A model generated the notes under the pieces. That model had not been told where the DNA came from. It saw nothing but the letters and a program-made list of their open reading frames with translations, and did not search any database. Of a DNA stretch of 64,000 nucleotides, positions 18,727-27,529 are shown piece by piece. The stretch comes from Bacteriovoracaceae bacterium (lineage in GTDB: Bacteria > Bdellovibrionota > Bacteriovoracia > Bacteriovoracales > Bacteriovoracaceae). The position numbers and the translations under genes are program-made. Numbering within the stretch: the stretch's first letter is position 1; each line of letters opens with the position of its first letter. The stretch spans positions 52,876 through 116,875 of the forward strand of contig CANCFT010000007.1 in assembly GCA_947377285.1 (NCBI GenBank), written 5' to 3'.

Positions 18727-19452
18727 ATGTTTAAAGGGAAAGAAGATTTACTGTATGAACCTAAAAACTTGTTTATTTGGTTTTTACTCGCTTTTCAAGG
18801 GGGAACCCTTAATACTGGTGGGTACTTAGCAGTTCATCGATTTGTTTCACACGTGACAGGCTTTGCCACTTTGGCCGGCGTAGCAGGGGCCCAATTGAAT
18901 TGGACAACAATGTTCGGAATGCTTATGGTTCCATTGTTTTTCCTATCGGGAGTTGTTATTTCAGCTTGGAATGTTGAACGACTTAGGATTCATAATCAAG
19001 TCCCACGGTACTCTTTAATTTTTGTGATCATCTTTTTAAATATTTTGTTTATTTCAGTCGCTGGTACTATGGGCTTTTTAGGTGAATTTGGAGAGTCTTT
19101 AAGCCAGCAAAGAGACTTTCTTTTATTGTTTTTACTTTCTTTTACCTGTGGGCTTCAAAACGCTGTTATCTCTTCAGCCTCTGGAGCGGTAATTAGAACA
19201 ACTCACTTAACAGGGCTAACTACTGATTTTGGAATTGGAATTGTGAGAATATGGTCCACTCGAAATGATATTAATAAAAATGATTTATTCGTCAATTGGT
19301 GTCGGTTGGGGATCTATATCTCATTTGTTTTGGGCTCTTTTGCTTCTGCGATTTTGTTCCTGAATTTTAAGTTTTATGGATTTTTTCTTCCCTTGTGTAT
19401 CAGTCTTTTTACAGCTTTACGACTTCGCGCAATTCATTTAAAAACTCTTTAA
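18727..19452 (+). CDS. YoaK/DUF1275 family membrane protein
   Basis: The 241-residue protein has about six hydrophobic segments and the family motif LNTGGYLAVHRFVSHVTGF near residues 30-48. A second typical stretch is CGLQNAVISSASGAVIRTTHLTGLTTDFG. The family is conserved in many bacteria without an established function; transport is often suggested. It is inner-membrane and apparently monocistronic. Confidence 0.9.
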   Translation: MFKGKEDLLYEPKNLFIWFLLAFQGGTLNTGGYLAVHRFVSHVTGFATLAGVAGAQLNWTTMFGMLMVPLFFLSGVVISAWNVERLRIHNQVPRYSLIFVIIFLNILFISVAGTMGFLGEFGESLSQQRDFLLLFLLSFTCGLQNAVISSASGAVIRTTHLTGLTTDFGIGIVRIWSTRNDINKNDLFVNWCRLGIYISFVLGSFASAILFLNFKFYGFFLPLCISLFTALRLRAIHLKTL

Positions 19453-19546
19453 TAGATATCCTGTAAAATATACCAAAGCCCTTTTAAATTTTACTAGTAC
19501 GGCTATACTTCATCGTAATTGAATCGCCATGATTAACGAGGAATTT

Positions 19547-19846
19547 ATGTCATTAGAAAAATTTAGAATTGTTTCACCAAAAGATGGGCAATCAGTAGAC
19601 AATGTTTTTGAGTCATTACTCATTAATACTGATCATATAATTAGTCTCAAGCCAATACGTATGGTTGTTGAAGAAAAACTTGTGAAAGGTTTTTGGATTC
19701 GGACAACTAATGGTAAGAAGTACCGAGCTGTAGAAATTCCTAATAAGATTAAAGAACTTTTGGATGAAAATGAGTCTGAGCAATCTCAAATAGTGCTGAA
19801 TGGATTAAGTGAGGATTCATATCAAGCGGAGCTTTTGATAAATTAA
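19547..19846 (+). CDS. Small hypothetical protein overlapping coaX
   Basis: The ATG at 19547 has an excellent SD (CGAGGAATTT). An in-frame ATG at 19529 has none. The 99-residue cytoplasmic protein contains a beta-rich core (IISLKPIRMVVEEKLVKGFW then TTNGKKYRAVEIP) and an acidic C-terminal tail. No family is recognised. Its last 98 bases lie antisense over the end of coaX, a long convergent overlap, so the two mRNAs could base-pair. Confidence 0.75.
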   Translation: MSLEKFRIVSPKDGQSVDNVFESLLINTDHIISLKPIRMVVEEKLVKGFWIRTTNGKKYRAVEIPNKIKELLDENESEQSQIVLNGLSEDSYQAELLIN

Positions 19847-20465
19847 GATTTTCTATTTTATTTTTCATAAATACACAATTTCCTCCAGTGAGTACAATCT
19901 TATTGGGGGAATTTTTTTTTATGAGAGACTCAAGGATACTTACAAGGTAAATATCTGTTGCTCCAAGAATTGCTTCTTCTGTTGTTTTGGGTAAGTAGTC
20001 GATTTGAGAGAAATCTTTTTTTATTTCAAAGTTTTTTAAATTCGATCCTTTGTGGTAACTTGCTAAAAAAAGATTCACACCTGGAAATATATAACCACCA
20101 AGAAATCCTGTTTCATCTAAAAGATCCATTGTAATAAAAGTACCGGAATCAATAATGAGAGTCTTACTAGGTCCACTCATTTTTTTAAAAGTATCATATG
20201 CACAAATTAAACGATCATCCCCAAGAGTGTTGGCATAGTGGACTGGCATACCTAAAAAATTAAATCCAAAAGTCGTTGGAAGGCGAAGGGACTTCAAATC
20301 TGCACTTGGTTTTACCAATAATGGAAGACCCACGTCGGAAATTAGAATAAAATCATTATCAAGATATTTGTAGTTAATGAGAGGGGTAATAATCGGTTTT
20401 TTTTCATCCTGAAAAATTCCTACATGTGGATTTGAATTTCCATTATCGATAGTAATAATTCGCAT
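19749..20465 (-). CDS. coaX: Type III pantothenate kinase
   Basis: Phosphorylates pantothenate, the first committed CoA step. Type III (ASKHA-fold) motifs are visible: IDNGNSNPHVG phosphate loop at the N-terminus, LGDDRLICAYD (usually GADR), IDSGTFITMDLLD, GGYIFPGV and VLTGGN. At 238 residues it is slightly short for the family. It begins one base after the panB stop, the last gene of the ilvC-like-panB-coaX operon. The 3' end overlaps the plus-strand small gene for 98 bases. Confidence 0.92.
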   Translation of the reverse strand: MRIITIDNGNSNPHVGIFQDEKKPIITPLINYKYLDNDFILISDVGLPLLVKPSADLKSLRLPTTFGFNFLGMPVHYANTLGDDRLICAYDTFKKMSGPSKTLIIDSGTFITMDLLDETGFLGGYIFPGVNLFLASYHKGSNLKNFEIKKDFSQIDYLPKTTEEAILGATDIYLVSILESLIKKNSPNKIVLTGGNCVFMKNKIENLNLSKAPLDMNPHLIHSALFEIAQTHFHPKVL

Positions 20466-20466
20466 T

Positions 20467-21252
20467 TTATTTTAAATAATCTTCTATGAGTTGTTTTTTC
20501 GTTTGGTAAATATTCGCAAGCGGCTTACAAAATTTAGGTGGATCATTTTTTCCTAGATGAAGTAGGTCGTTTATAACTAAAACCTGTCCATCGGTCATCG
20601 TACCAGAGCCAATACCAATAGTTGGAATTGTTAAAGCTTCTGTGATTTTTTGAGCAAGGCCTTGTTCGACAAACTCAAGAACTATGGCAAAGCATCCTGC
20701 CGCTTGCAAGGCAAGGGATTCGTTCATTAATTTTTTTTGAGAATACTCATCTTTTCCATGTGTATAATAGCCACCTTGTTCATGTACAGATTGAGGAGTT
20801 AAGCCAATATGGCCCATCACTGGAATTCCAATCTGGGTAAGGCGTTCTATGAGTTGAAGTTCCTGAGTGTAGGCACCTTCAAGTTTAAGAGCTTCAACGC
20901 CACTTTGTTGAAAAAGCTTTATTGAGTTTGCTAATCCTAATTCCATTGAAGCATAACTTCCGAAAGGAAGATCTGCTATTACAAATTTTTCAGGAGCACC
21001 TTTTTTAACTGCTTTCGAAAACAACACCATGGTGTCTATGCTTACTTCTATAGTATAGTCGTAACCCAAGATGACATTGCCCAAGCTATCTCCAACAAGG
21101 ATTAGATCTAGATTGGTCTCGTTGAGAAGTTGTGAAGTTTGAAAGTCATAACACGTCAACATTTGCAAATTTTTATTTGTTGTTTTCTTTTTAAAGCTGC
21201 GGATTTGTCGAGTGTTTAATTTTTGATTATTTTTGGCATTTAAATAGGTCAT
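20467..21252 (-). CDS. panB: 3-methyl-2-oxobutanoate hydroxymethyltransferase
   Basis: Makes ketopantoate from 2-ketoisovalerate and methylene-THF, the first step of pantothenate synthesis. Family motifs: MLTCYDFQTSQLLNE, LVGDSLGNVILGYD (metal-binding Asp), ADLPFGSY, KLEGA, MGHIGLTPQS and IGIGSGTMTDGQVLV. The length of 261 residues is normal. The start overlaps the upstream reductoisomerase-like gene by 4 bases (ATGA), so the genes are translationally coupled. Confidence 0.96.
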   Translation of the reverse strand: MTYLNAKNNQKLNTRQIRSFKKKTTNKNLQMLTCYDFQTSQLLNETNLDLILVGDSLGNVILGYDYTIEVSIDTMVLFSKAVKKGAPEKFVIADLPFGSYASMELGLANSIKLFQQSGVEALKLEGAYTQELQLIERLTQIGIPVMGHIGLTPQSVHEQGGYYTHGKDEYSQKKLMNESLALQAAGCFAIVLEFVEQGLAQKITEALTIPTIGIGSGTMTDGQVLVINDLLHLGKNDPPKFCKPLANIYQTKKQLIEDYLK

Positions 21253-22172
21253 ACAATAAGCTCTGGTTTAAGTTTGTTATAGAGGAGAGAGAGTTCTTCT
21301 GCACCCCATTCTTCTAGTACTTTTTGGCGAAGTGCATCTGCATCTATCTCAACTTCTTTATAAAACTGTTTATTTTTGATTTCAACAAGTAATTGCTCTA
21401 ATGCTTCATCAAAATGATCCCCTGTTAGTAATTGTCGTCCCTTTTGAGAGCCAATGAGTGCGTTTGGAGAAATGAGGTTAAAAAAGGCAAGTGGTCCGAG
21501 ATTTACAAAGGCTTGAGTGATTGATTTAAGCTCCAGAAAACATTCCATAAAAGCTATTTCAGCAGAGACTCCATTTTTTCGAAGTAGATTATAAGATTTT
21601 AGCGATCCATATGGAATTAACGAACATAAAAGTGATTGTTCTGAAAATAAATCGGCCATGCATTCTTCATCAAAATGGCTTTTAAAAAGTGAAGTAAATC
21701 CTAAATGTGTGGCAAGTTTTTTCAATTCAATTTCATTGACCGAATTTTGGGCATAAAAAGCTGCGCCAATTTTACCTTTTGTTTCAAATTGAAAACGTAC
21801 ATCGCTAGCAATGGCCTTAGGGGCCAGCAGTGAATGGGAGAATTGTGAATAGATTTTATCGATACCTTCTTTGGAAATGCTAAAACCATGGGCATACACA
21901 AAATGAGATTTAGGTTGAAAATAAAAATGATTTTTTTCAAAAAACGAGAGTTGTTCGCCATCTGGAATAAGAATTAAAAAAGTAGAATAATTTTGAAGAA
22001 TTTTGTTTTCAAGTTCTACGTATTCAAAACCTAAGTCTTGAACTTTTTTTATGCTTTGGCTTTTTGGTTTAAGTGCAATTTTAAATGGAACTTTTGAATC
22101 TCTTAGATTCAAAGCCCAGGCCCGTGCCTGTGAACCAAATCCAACGAGGATAATGGGCTTTAAGTCGGTCAT
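21249..22172 (-). CDS. Ketol-acid reductoisomerase-like protein, candidate ketopantoate reductase
   Basis: The 307-residue protein resembles IlvC throughout. It has a nucleotide-binding VGFGSQARAWALNLRDS loop (IlvC has GYGSQGHA.ALNLRDSG), a YAHGF histidine, APK lysine, a DLFSEQ segment carrying the metal-binding Asp and Glu, and MECFLELKS with the paired Glu residues. All catalytic positions I can place are kept, but the surrounding sequence is divergent. The gene heads an operon with panB and coaX and no ilv genes are near. IlvC enzymes are known to reduce ketopantoate, so I infer it replaces PanE. The ATG at 22172 has AAAGGAAAA upstream. Confidence 0.82.
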   Translation of the reverse strand: MTDLKPIILVGFGSQARAWALNLRDSKVPFKIALKPKSQSIKKVQDLGFEYVELENKILQNYSTFLILIPDGEQLSFFEKNHFYFQPKSHFVYAHGFSISKEGIDKIYSQFSHSLLAPKAIASDVRFQFETKGKIGAAFYAQNSVNEIELKKLATHLGFTSLFKSHFDEECMADLFSEQSLLCSLIPYGSLKSYNLLRKNGVSAEIAFMECFLELKSITQAFVNLGPLAFFNLISPNALIGSQKGRQLLTGDHFDEALEQLLVEIKNKQFYKEVEIDADALRQKVLEEWGAEELSLLYNKLKPELIV

Positions 22173-22246
22173 AAGTTTTCCTTTTCTCATTGGCAATTCT
22201 TAAGTCTTAAAGTTACACTTATATATAGAAAGGGGCCAGCGAATCA

Positions 22247-23032
22247 ATGAAAATATTAACGAGTGAAATAGCACAGCATTACCAAATTAGCTCTCTTCAG
22301 CGCGGGCATTTAATATTTTCATCCTTTATTTCAGTGAATGGCAAAATCCTTTTCTTAGATTCTCATCTCGAACGATTGGTCAAAGGGGCAGATTTTCTTT
22401 TTCCCAATTTAGGATGGCCCCAGAATAGTCAAAAAATAAAAAATTATGTTCTCCAGTATTTTCAAGAAATAAATGACCACTCTTTTACTAATTTTTATTT
22501 TCGTTTAACCCTATTCGATGATTCTCTTTATCTTCAGCACCGCCGGAGTGAAGTTTTTAGCGATTCAATCAATTTAACAACAGCAGTAAAAATTAAAACT
22601 CCTAGTTTGATTCCTGAATATGTTAAATTTTCCAATTATGTAGAGTCCGATATCGAAATTGTTCGAGCACGGTTTAAAAATTTTGATGATATTGTGTATT
22701 TGGATAATTCTCAACATATCACTGAAGCTAGTACATCTAATATTTTTATAGTTAATAATAACGGAGTTATAAAAACGCCTAAACCTTCATCAATGATTTT
22801 AGATGGAATTGTTCGAAAACAATTGCTATGTTTTTTACAAAAAGAAAACTTTCAGATTCTAGAAGCTCCAATTGCAATTGAAGAATTTAAAATGGCCAGT
22901 GAGATTTGGTTAACTAATTCAGTCAAAGGTATCCGCTTTGTCGATCAATTTGATAATATAAAATATAGCAAAAAAAACTCAGTTTTTGAAAGAGTAAGTC
23001 TTCTTTGTGGAAGATATGGTGAATTATTATGA
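22247..23032 (+). CDS. Class IV aminotransferase (PabC/IlvE-like)
   Basis: A fold-type IV PLP enzyme of 261 residues. It shows an N-terminal RGHLIFSSFISVNGKILFLDSHLERL, the Lys in VKFSNYVESD (equivalent to the Schiff-base lysine strand), ITEASTSNIFIV near 165 and DGIVRKQLL. Members include branched-chain aminotransferase, D-amino-acid aminotransferase and aminodeoxychorismate lyase; the sequence alone does not decide. It is divergent from the pantothenate operon and overlaps yacG by 4 bases. Confidence 0.87.
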   Translation: MKILTSEIAQHYQISSLQRGHLIFSSFISVNGKILFLDSHLERLVKGADFLFPNLGWPQNSQKIKNYVLQYFQEINDHSFTNFYFRLTLFDDSLYLQHRRSEVFSDSINLTTAVKIKTPSLIPEYVKFSNYVESDIEIVRARFKNFDDIVYLDNSQHITEASTSNIFIVNNNGVIKTPKPSSMILDGIVRKQLLCFLQKENFQILEAPIAIEEFKMASEIWLTNSVKGIRFVDQFDNIKYSKKNSVFERVSLLCGRYGELL

Positions 23033-23343
23033 ATAAATTATTAAAAGTTAATTGTCCTCAATGTGAAAAAGTTTTTTATTACTATGAATCCGAGTTTCGT
23101 CCTTTTTGCACTGAAAGATGTAAAATGATTGATTTGGGACATTGGTTTGAGGAGAGTTATCGAGTTCCAACAAATGAAATAAACAAAATTGAAATTAATA
23201 ATGTGAGTGACAATGAAAACAAAGAAAAAGGCTCTAGACAAAACAAAAATGAAAACCAAAACGAATATCAAGACGAAAACGAACAAGGCTTCGACGAAGC
23301 AAGCGTCGAAGTCGAAAATGATTACGATGAAAACGACTACTAG
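23029..23343 (+). CDS. yacG: YacG-type zinc protein with an acidic tail
   Basis: The first 50 residues match DNA gyrase inhibitor YacG: CPQC near residues 10-13, then CTERCKMIDLGHWFEESYRVP, a four-Cys zinc site followed by the D-LG-W motif. Residues 55-104 form an Asn/Glu/Asp-rich tail that typical YacG (about 60-70 residues) lacks. This tail is encoded in the same DNA as a possible basic N-terminal extension of the next gene. In E. coli YacG binds GyrB. Confidence 0.9.
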   Translation: MNKLLKVNCPQCEKVFYYYESEFRPFCTERCKMIDLGHWFEESYRVPTNEINKIEINNVSDNENKEKGSRQNKNENQNEYQDENEQGFDEASVEVENDYDENDY

Positions 23344-24196
23344 AACATCTACTAAAGTTAATATAAACCTAGCTTTAAAAATTTCTCTAGACTTGGCAAA
23401 AAAATCAGGAATTTTTTTATTAAAAAAGCAACTTCGACTTTCAACACTAAAAATTAACATTAAAGAGGCACAAGGAATTGCTTCAAATGCTGATACAGAA
23501 TCTGAAAAAATAATAATAGATGGAATTAAAAAAATCTTCCCTGACCATTTTATTTTAGCTGAAGAAAGTGCGTTTGAAGAATTTAAGGGAGAAATGTCTC
23601 GGTATGAGTTTTTAAAAAATACTGAGTGGGTCTGGATTATTGATCCACTAGACGGGACAAATAATTTTTTAAATGGTTTAGACTATTTTGGTGTTTGTAT
23701 TTCACTAGTTCATTTTGGTGATCCAGTTGTCGGCGTTGTATTGCGACCGAGCTCTGGTGAGTGCTTTTATGCAGTCAAAGGAAAAGGGACTAAATTAGTC
23801 AATCTTTTTGCTAAGAAATCGAAGGTTATTACTTTGAATAAAGCTGAAAATAAAAAACTTTTAAAAAGTTCATTATTAGTCACAGGTTTTACTTCTGAAA
23901 AGGGAGCAATCTTTGAGGAAGAATTTACTTTGTTTAAAAAAATGTTAGGCAAAAGTCGAGGTATTCGCAGGATGGGGAGTGCCGCTCTTGATTTATGTTA
24001 TGTAAGTAAAGGTGTCTTTGATTGTTTTTGGGAAAGAGGTCTTGCCGCTTGGGATGTTTCAGCAGCAGGTCTAATTTGTACTGAATCAGGAGTTACGGTA
24101 ACCGATTATTCTGGTCAGAGATTTCATCCTTTTCAAGGAACAATTGTAGCGGCAAGAGCGCCTTTACACGGAGAAATCTTGTCAATATTTCAGTAA
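23327..24196 (+). CDS. Inositol monophosphatase family protein (SuhB/CysQ-like)
   Basis: A lithium-sensitive phosphatase-fold enzyme. It has AEESAFE (metal-binding Glu), WIIDPLDGTNNFLNG (DPLDGT motif), and ERGLAAWDVSAAGLI near the C-terminus, the third metal Asp. Substrate may be inositol phosphate, PAP or a sugar phosphate. The frame is open back to a GTG at 23207, which would add a Lys/Thr-rich stretch of 40 residues. I choose the ATG at 23327 because the conserved fold begins right after it and no start has an SD. A short overlap with the yacG stop remains either way. Confidence 0.88.
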   Translation: MKTTTRTSTKVNINLALKISLDLAKKSGIFLLKKQLRLSTLKINIKEAQGIASNADTESEKIIIDGIKKIFPDHFILAEESAFEEFKGEMSRYEFLKNTEWVWIIDPLDGTNNFLNGLDYFGVCISLVHFGDPVVGVVLRPSSGECFYAVKGKGTKLVNLFAKKSKVITLNKAENKKLLKSSLLVTGFTSEKGAIFEEEFTLFKKMLGKSRGIRRMGSAALDLCYVSKGVFDCFWERGLAAWDVSAAGLICTESGVTVTDYSGQRFHPFQGTIVAARAPLHGEILSIFQ

Positions 24197-24244
24197 CCGC
24201 TTATAATTTTATTAGATTGTAAATAGATTTCCTAGGATGGGACC

Positions 24245-25132
24245 GTGTCAGAAACATTACGTTTGATTCTAACAAAATTCACAGATGAAACTATAACTTT
24301 ATTTAGCATGCTTTTGTTAATTACAATGGCAGGAATAATTGCTTATTGGTTTTATAATAGAAAAAAATTTCACCAACTGACTCATGAAATTCCAGCCAGT
24401 GTTGTAAAAAATTATTTGGATTCAATTATCCAAAATTCAACAGCACTTAAATCTTCCCTTTTTAGAGGAGGAGGATTGGATATGGGGAATGGAATTCCCT
24501 CTGTAGTGCCAGTAGGTGCACTACCAAGTTCTTCTAATATTGGAGTCGGGAATGGCTCTGAAGAAGTGAATCAAAAAAATGCCGAAATTTCTTCTTTAAC
24601 TTTAAAACTCAATGATTACTTGAGACAAAATAGTGATCTCGAAAAGCGCCTTCAAGAACTGGCTAATGGAAAAGGCGTCAGCGAAGCTGATTTTCAAAAA
24701 CTGCAGTCTCAATTAGCAGAAGCTAGGGCCTCAAGTGGGGGAGATGCAACTCTACAACGTGAACTATCTACTATTTCTTCAGAGCGCGATGATTTACGTG
24801 AACGATTAAAAGAATATGAAATTATCGAAGAAGATCTAGCGAATTTAAAAAGACTTCAACAAGAAAATGATCAATTGAGAGCAGAATTGGCAGCTCTTAA
24901 AAAAGGAAGTCCTCATGTTAAAGCTCCAGAGCCAGTTACTGCTCCACCAGTAGTTCAAGCTGTTGAAGAAGAATTAGATTTAGAAGCAGAAATGGCAAGG
25001 GCCATTCAAGAAAGTAAGCCCGCAGCAAAAGCCCCACCTGTTGTTGAAGTTAATGATGACGTCCCAGCAGTTGAAGGAGAACAAAAATCTGCAGAGGAAT
25101 TGCTTTCAGAATTTGAAAAAATGTTAGGTTAA
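24245..25132 (+). CDS. Membrane-anchored coiled-coil protein
   Basis: A GTG start with AGGA upstream. One transmembrane helix lies near residues 17-37 (LFSMLLLITMAGIIAYWF). A Gly-rich linker follows, then a long coiled coil from about 110 to 215 (ISSLTLKLNDYLRQ to QLRAELAALKKG). The tail contains Pro/Val/Glu-rich stretches and ends in an amphipathic LLSEFEKMLG. No known family. The architecture suggests a cytoplasmic scaffold tethered to the inner membrane. It is 15 bases upstream of the HEAT-repeat gene. Confidence 0.8.
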   Translation: MSETLRLILTKFTDETITLFSMLLLITMAGIIAYWFYNRKKFHQLTHEIPASVVKNYLDSIIQNSTALKSSLFRGGGLDMGNGIPSVVPVGALPSSSNIGVGNGSEEVNQKNAEISSLTLKLNDYLRQNSDLEKRLQELANGKGVSEADFQKLQSQLAEARASSGGDATLQRELSTISSERDDLRERLKEYEIIEEDLANLKRLQQENDQLRAELAALKKGSPHVKAPEPVTAPPVVQAVEEELDLEAEMARAIQESKPAAKAPPVVEVNDDVPAVEGEQKSAEELLSEFEKMLG

Positions 25133-25147
25133 AACTTAGGAAACAAA

Positions 25148-25933
25148 ATGAATAAAACAAAATGGAATACTCTTCGCCAAACTTCAATACTTTGTTTGTT
25201 GTCCTTTTGTTTTACAGCACATGCTTCTATTAATAGTAATGAAGTTAAAGAAGTTCTTCTTCAAAAGTATTTAGTTAATTACTCTGACAAAAACCAAATT
25301 AAAAATTTAAAACAAGAAACACTTTTACATGGTGGGAAATCTGTTGAAGCGCTCATAGAAGTCATGAAAAATGGAAAATACCCTGATAAAAATCGCTGGG
25401 TAGCAACATTTCTTTTAGGACAAATTATGGGAGAGAAATCAGCACCTTTTTTAGCAAAATTTTTAAAGCACCCGAGTTGGGTTATGAGAATGGCCAGTTT
25501 AAAAACAATGTTGGCGTTACATCAAACAGATTATGGCCCTCAATATGCGATGCTTTTAGCGGATAATTCTTTCATTGTACGTTCACAGGCATTAGAAAAT
25601 ATTAGAAGTTTAAAAATATCAAACACAGCCCCACAAGTTTGGGCGATGCTTTATGATAAGAAAAATTATTATCAGCCGACTCTTAATGGAAAAGCACTAA
25701 AGACTAAACGGACCAATATTATTAAATCAGTTATCACAACAGTGGGTGATTTAAAATTTGAAAAGGCTAAAATGCCACTTATAAAAATGATTCAAAAGGA
25801 TAAGTATAATGATATTTTTGTTGAAATGGATCAATCTCTAACGAAAATAACAGGTCAGAAATCTCCAAGTAAGGATAATCGAGCTAAAAGATTGTTTTGG
25901 CAAAGAATGTCGTTAAATTCAACAATCGAATAA
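25148..25933 (+). CDS. Secreted HEAT-repeat protein
   Basis: TAGGAA precedes the ATG. The signal peptide (residues 1-26, ending AHASI) exports a helical protein of about 235 residues. It has HEAT/armadillo-like repeats (SAPFLAKFLKHPSWVMRMASLKTML, MLLADNSFIVRSQALENI). HEAT proteins are generally interaction platforms. It converges on the lipoprotein gene at 25934 with no gap between the stops. Confidence 0.85.
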   Translation: MNKTKWNTLRQTSILCLLSFCFTAHASINSNEVKEVLLQKYLVNYSDKNQIKNLKQETLLHGGKSVEALIEVMKNGKYPDKNRWVATFLLGQIMGEKSAPFLAKFLKHPSWVMRMASLKTMLALHQTDYGPQYAMLLADNSFIVRSQALENIRSLKISNTAPQVWAMLYDKKNYYQPTLNGKALKTKRTNIIKSVITTVGDLKFEKAKMPLIKMIQKDKYNDIFVEMDQSLTKITGQKSPSKDNRAKRLFWQRMSLNSTIE

Positions 25934-26476
25934 TTAGAAATTCTTTTCAGCTTCTTTACTCTTTTTGTCTTCGATTTCTTGAAGTTTAGATTCTATTGTA
26001 AGTGCTCGCTCTAAACGGTAAAGAATGGCTTTTTCTAAAATGCCATCGCTTCTGATAACTTTCCAACCTTGTAGAAAATCTTGTTCGACTCGCTGTCTTC
26101 TAAACACAGTTACTTTTGAAACTTCTTTATTTCCCCTGTAACCTTTGACAACGTTGATAATTAATTTGAATTGAGCTGATTTAACAGCATCATTAGACCC
26201 AAAAGAATCCGCAAAATTGAGTTCAAGTGTATTATCAATCCAACGAGTCTTTATTACTCCAGCTTCTTGGTTATAGACTTCGCGGTCATATTTATTGGTA
26301 ATTTTCATGACTTCTTGCCAAACTTTGTTATAGTCTGCGCGGTAAACTTGGCTGGGAATTTCAAGTTCTTCACTGACTTGCTTAAAATTTTCATAGGAAG
26401 AACATCCTGAAATCAGGATGGAAACAGAGAAGCTTACGAAAGAAAACTTTATTAGTTGTAAAAAACTTTTTATCAT
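25934..26476 (-). CDS. Lipoprotein, possibly BamC-like
   Basis: I start at the ATG at 26476 because it gives a signal peptide with a lipobox (LISGC, Cys about 25 residues in). Longer in-frame starts would overlap the divergent kdsD gene. The mature part begins with SSYENFK and contains RADYNKVWQEVMK, GVIKTRWID and a Lys/Glu-rich tail. This alternating pattern resembles NlpB/BamC repeat domains, but I cannot confirm it. Lipidation would anchor it to the outer membrane. A TACAAT box lies 9 bases upstream of the ATG, so its leader would be very short. Confidence 0.8.
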   Translation of the reverse strand: MIKSFLQLIKFSFVSFSVSILISGCSSYENFKQVSEELEIPSQVYRADYNKVWQEVMKITNKYDREVYNQEAGVIKTRWIDNTLELNFADSFGSNDAVKSAQFKLIINVVKGYRGNKEVSKVTVFRRQRVEQDFLQGWKVIRSDGILEKAILYRLERALTIESKLQEIEDKKSKEAEKNF

Positions 26477-26536
26477 CTTAAATACATTGTAACGAAGAAT
26501 AAAAATAAGCGAAAGATAATTGATAATAAGGAATCT

Positions 26537-27529
26537 ATGGCCCACACCAAAACGATGTCTAATGTTTTAAGACTTGAAGCAAAAGCCCTAGAAGTAGCAG
26601 CACTTTTACTAGAATCTTCTGCTTCTTTAGAAGTTGAAAAGCTAACCCATCTTTTTCAACAATTAATTATGACAGAATCGGCCCTTATATTTTGTGGAGT
26701 AGGAAAGTCTGGAATTATCGCTCAAAAATGTGCTTCAACTTTTACCTCTTTGGGATTGCCTTCATTTTACCTACATCCGACAGAGGCTTTGCATGGAGAT
26801 CTAGGAAGAGTGAGAAGTACAGACGCTGTAGTCTTATTAAGCAAATCTGGGACTACAGAGGAGATTTTAAAATTATTACCATTTTTAATAACTAAAAAAG
26901 AAAACTTGATCGGTTTAATCGGAGCATCAACTTCACCTATTTCTGAATATTGCGGAATCGTTTTTGATTGTTCAGTTGAAAAAGAAGCATGCCTTAATAA
27001 CCAGGCTCCAACGACTAGTTCTACAGTTGCATTGGCAATGGGGGACGCAATGGCCGTGCTTTTTGAATCGCTAACAGGTCTTTCACGAGAAGGTTTTGCA
27101 GTCAATCACCCAGGTGGAATATTAGGAAAATCTTTAAGGATGAAAGTCAAAGATCTCATGATCAAAGCTTCATCTTGTCCTGTGTTATCTCCAAAGCAAA
27201 CTCTTCAAGAAGTCATACTTCTTATGACAAAATTCCCGGTAAGTGGATGTGCGATCATTGATGGTGAAAAATTCGTTGGTATTTTAGTTGAAGGTGATAT
27301 CAGAAGAACTTTTACCCGTGATAATCTAGGTCTTAAAACTTTAGTCCGAGATATTATGAATCCTAATCCAGTAACAATTACTCCTGAACATTTGGCTTTT
27401 GAGGCCCTCGAAATGATGGAGAATAAAACTCGTTCACTTCAAATATTACCAGTAATAGAAGAAGGCAAATTTTTAGGATTCATTCGCTTACATGAACTTC
27501 TAAAAGAAGGCTTCTCACTTAAGTCCTAG
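26537..27529 (+). CDS. kdsD: D-arabinose 5-phosphate isomerase
   Basis: Converts ribulose 5-phosphate to arabinose 5-phosphate, the entry to KDO and lipopolysaccharide synthesis. An SIS domain (FCGVGKSGIIAQKCASTF, SKSGTTEEI) spans about residues 40-190. Two CBS domains follow (about 205-325, with KVKDLM and DIMNPNPVTI). The length of 330 is normal. AAGGAA lies just before the ATG. It converges with lnt with an 11-base overlap. Confidence 0.95.
   Translation: MAHTKTMSNVLRLEAKALEVAALLLESSASLEVEKLTHLFQQLIMTESALIFCGVGKSGIIAQKCASTFTSLGLPSFYLHPTEALHGDLGRVRSTDAVVLLSKSGTTEEILKLLPFLITKKENLIGLIGASTSPISEYCGIVFDCSVEKEACLNNQAPTTSSTVALAMGDAMAVLFESLTGLSREGFAVNHPGGILGKSLRMKVKDLMIKASSCPVLSPKQTLQEVILLMTKFPVSGCAIIDGEKFVGILVEGDIRRTFTRDNLGLKTLVRDIMNPNPVTITPEHLAFEALEMMENKTRSLQILPVIEEGKFLGFIRLHELLKEGFSLKS

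Noticed and set aside
23041..23460. 139-codon minus-strand ORF opposite yacG
   Set aside because: It is antisense to the low-complexity yacG tail and the phosphatase start; its Val/Ile/Phe-rich translation is the expected reverse reading of Asn/Glu/Lys codons.
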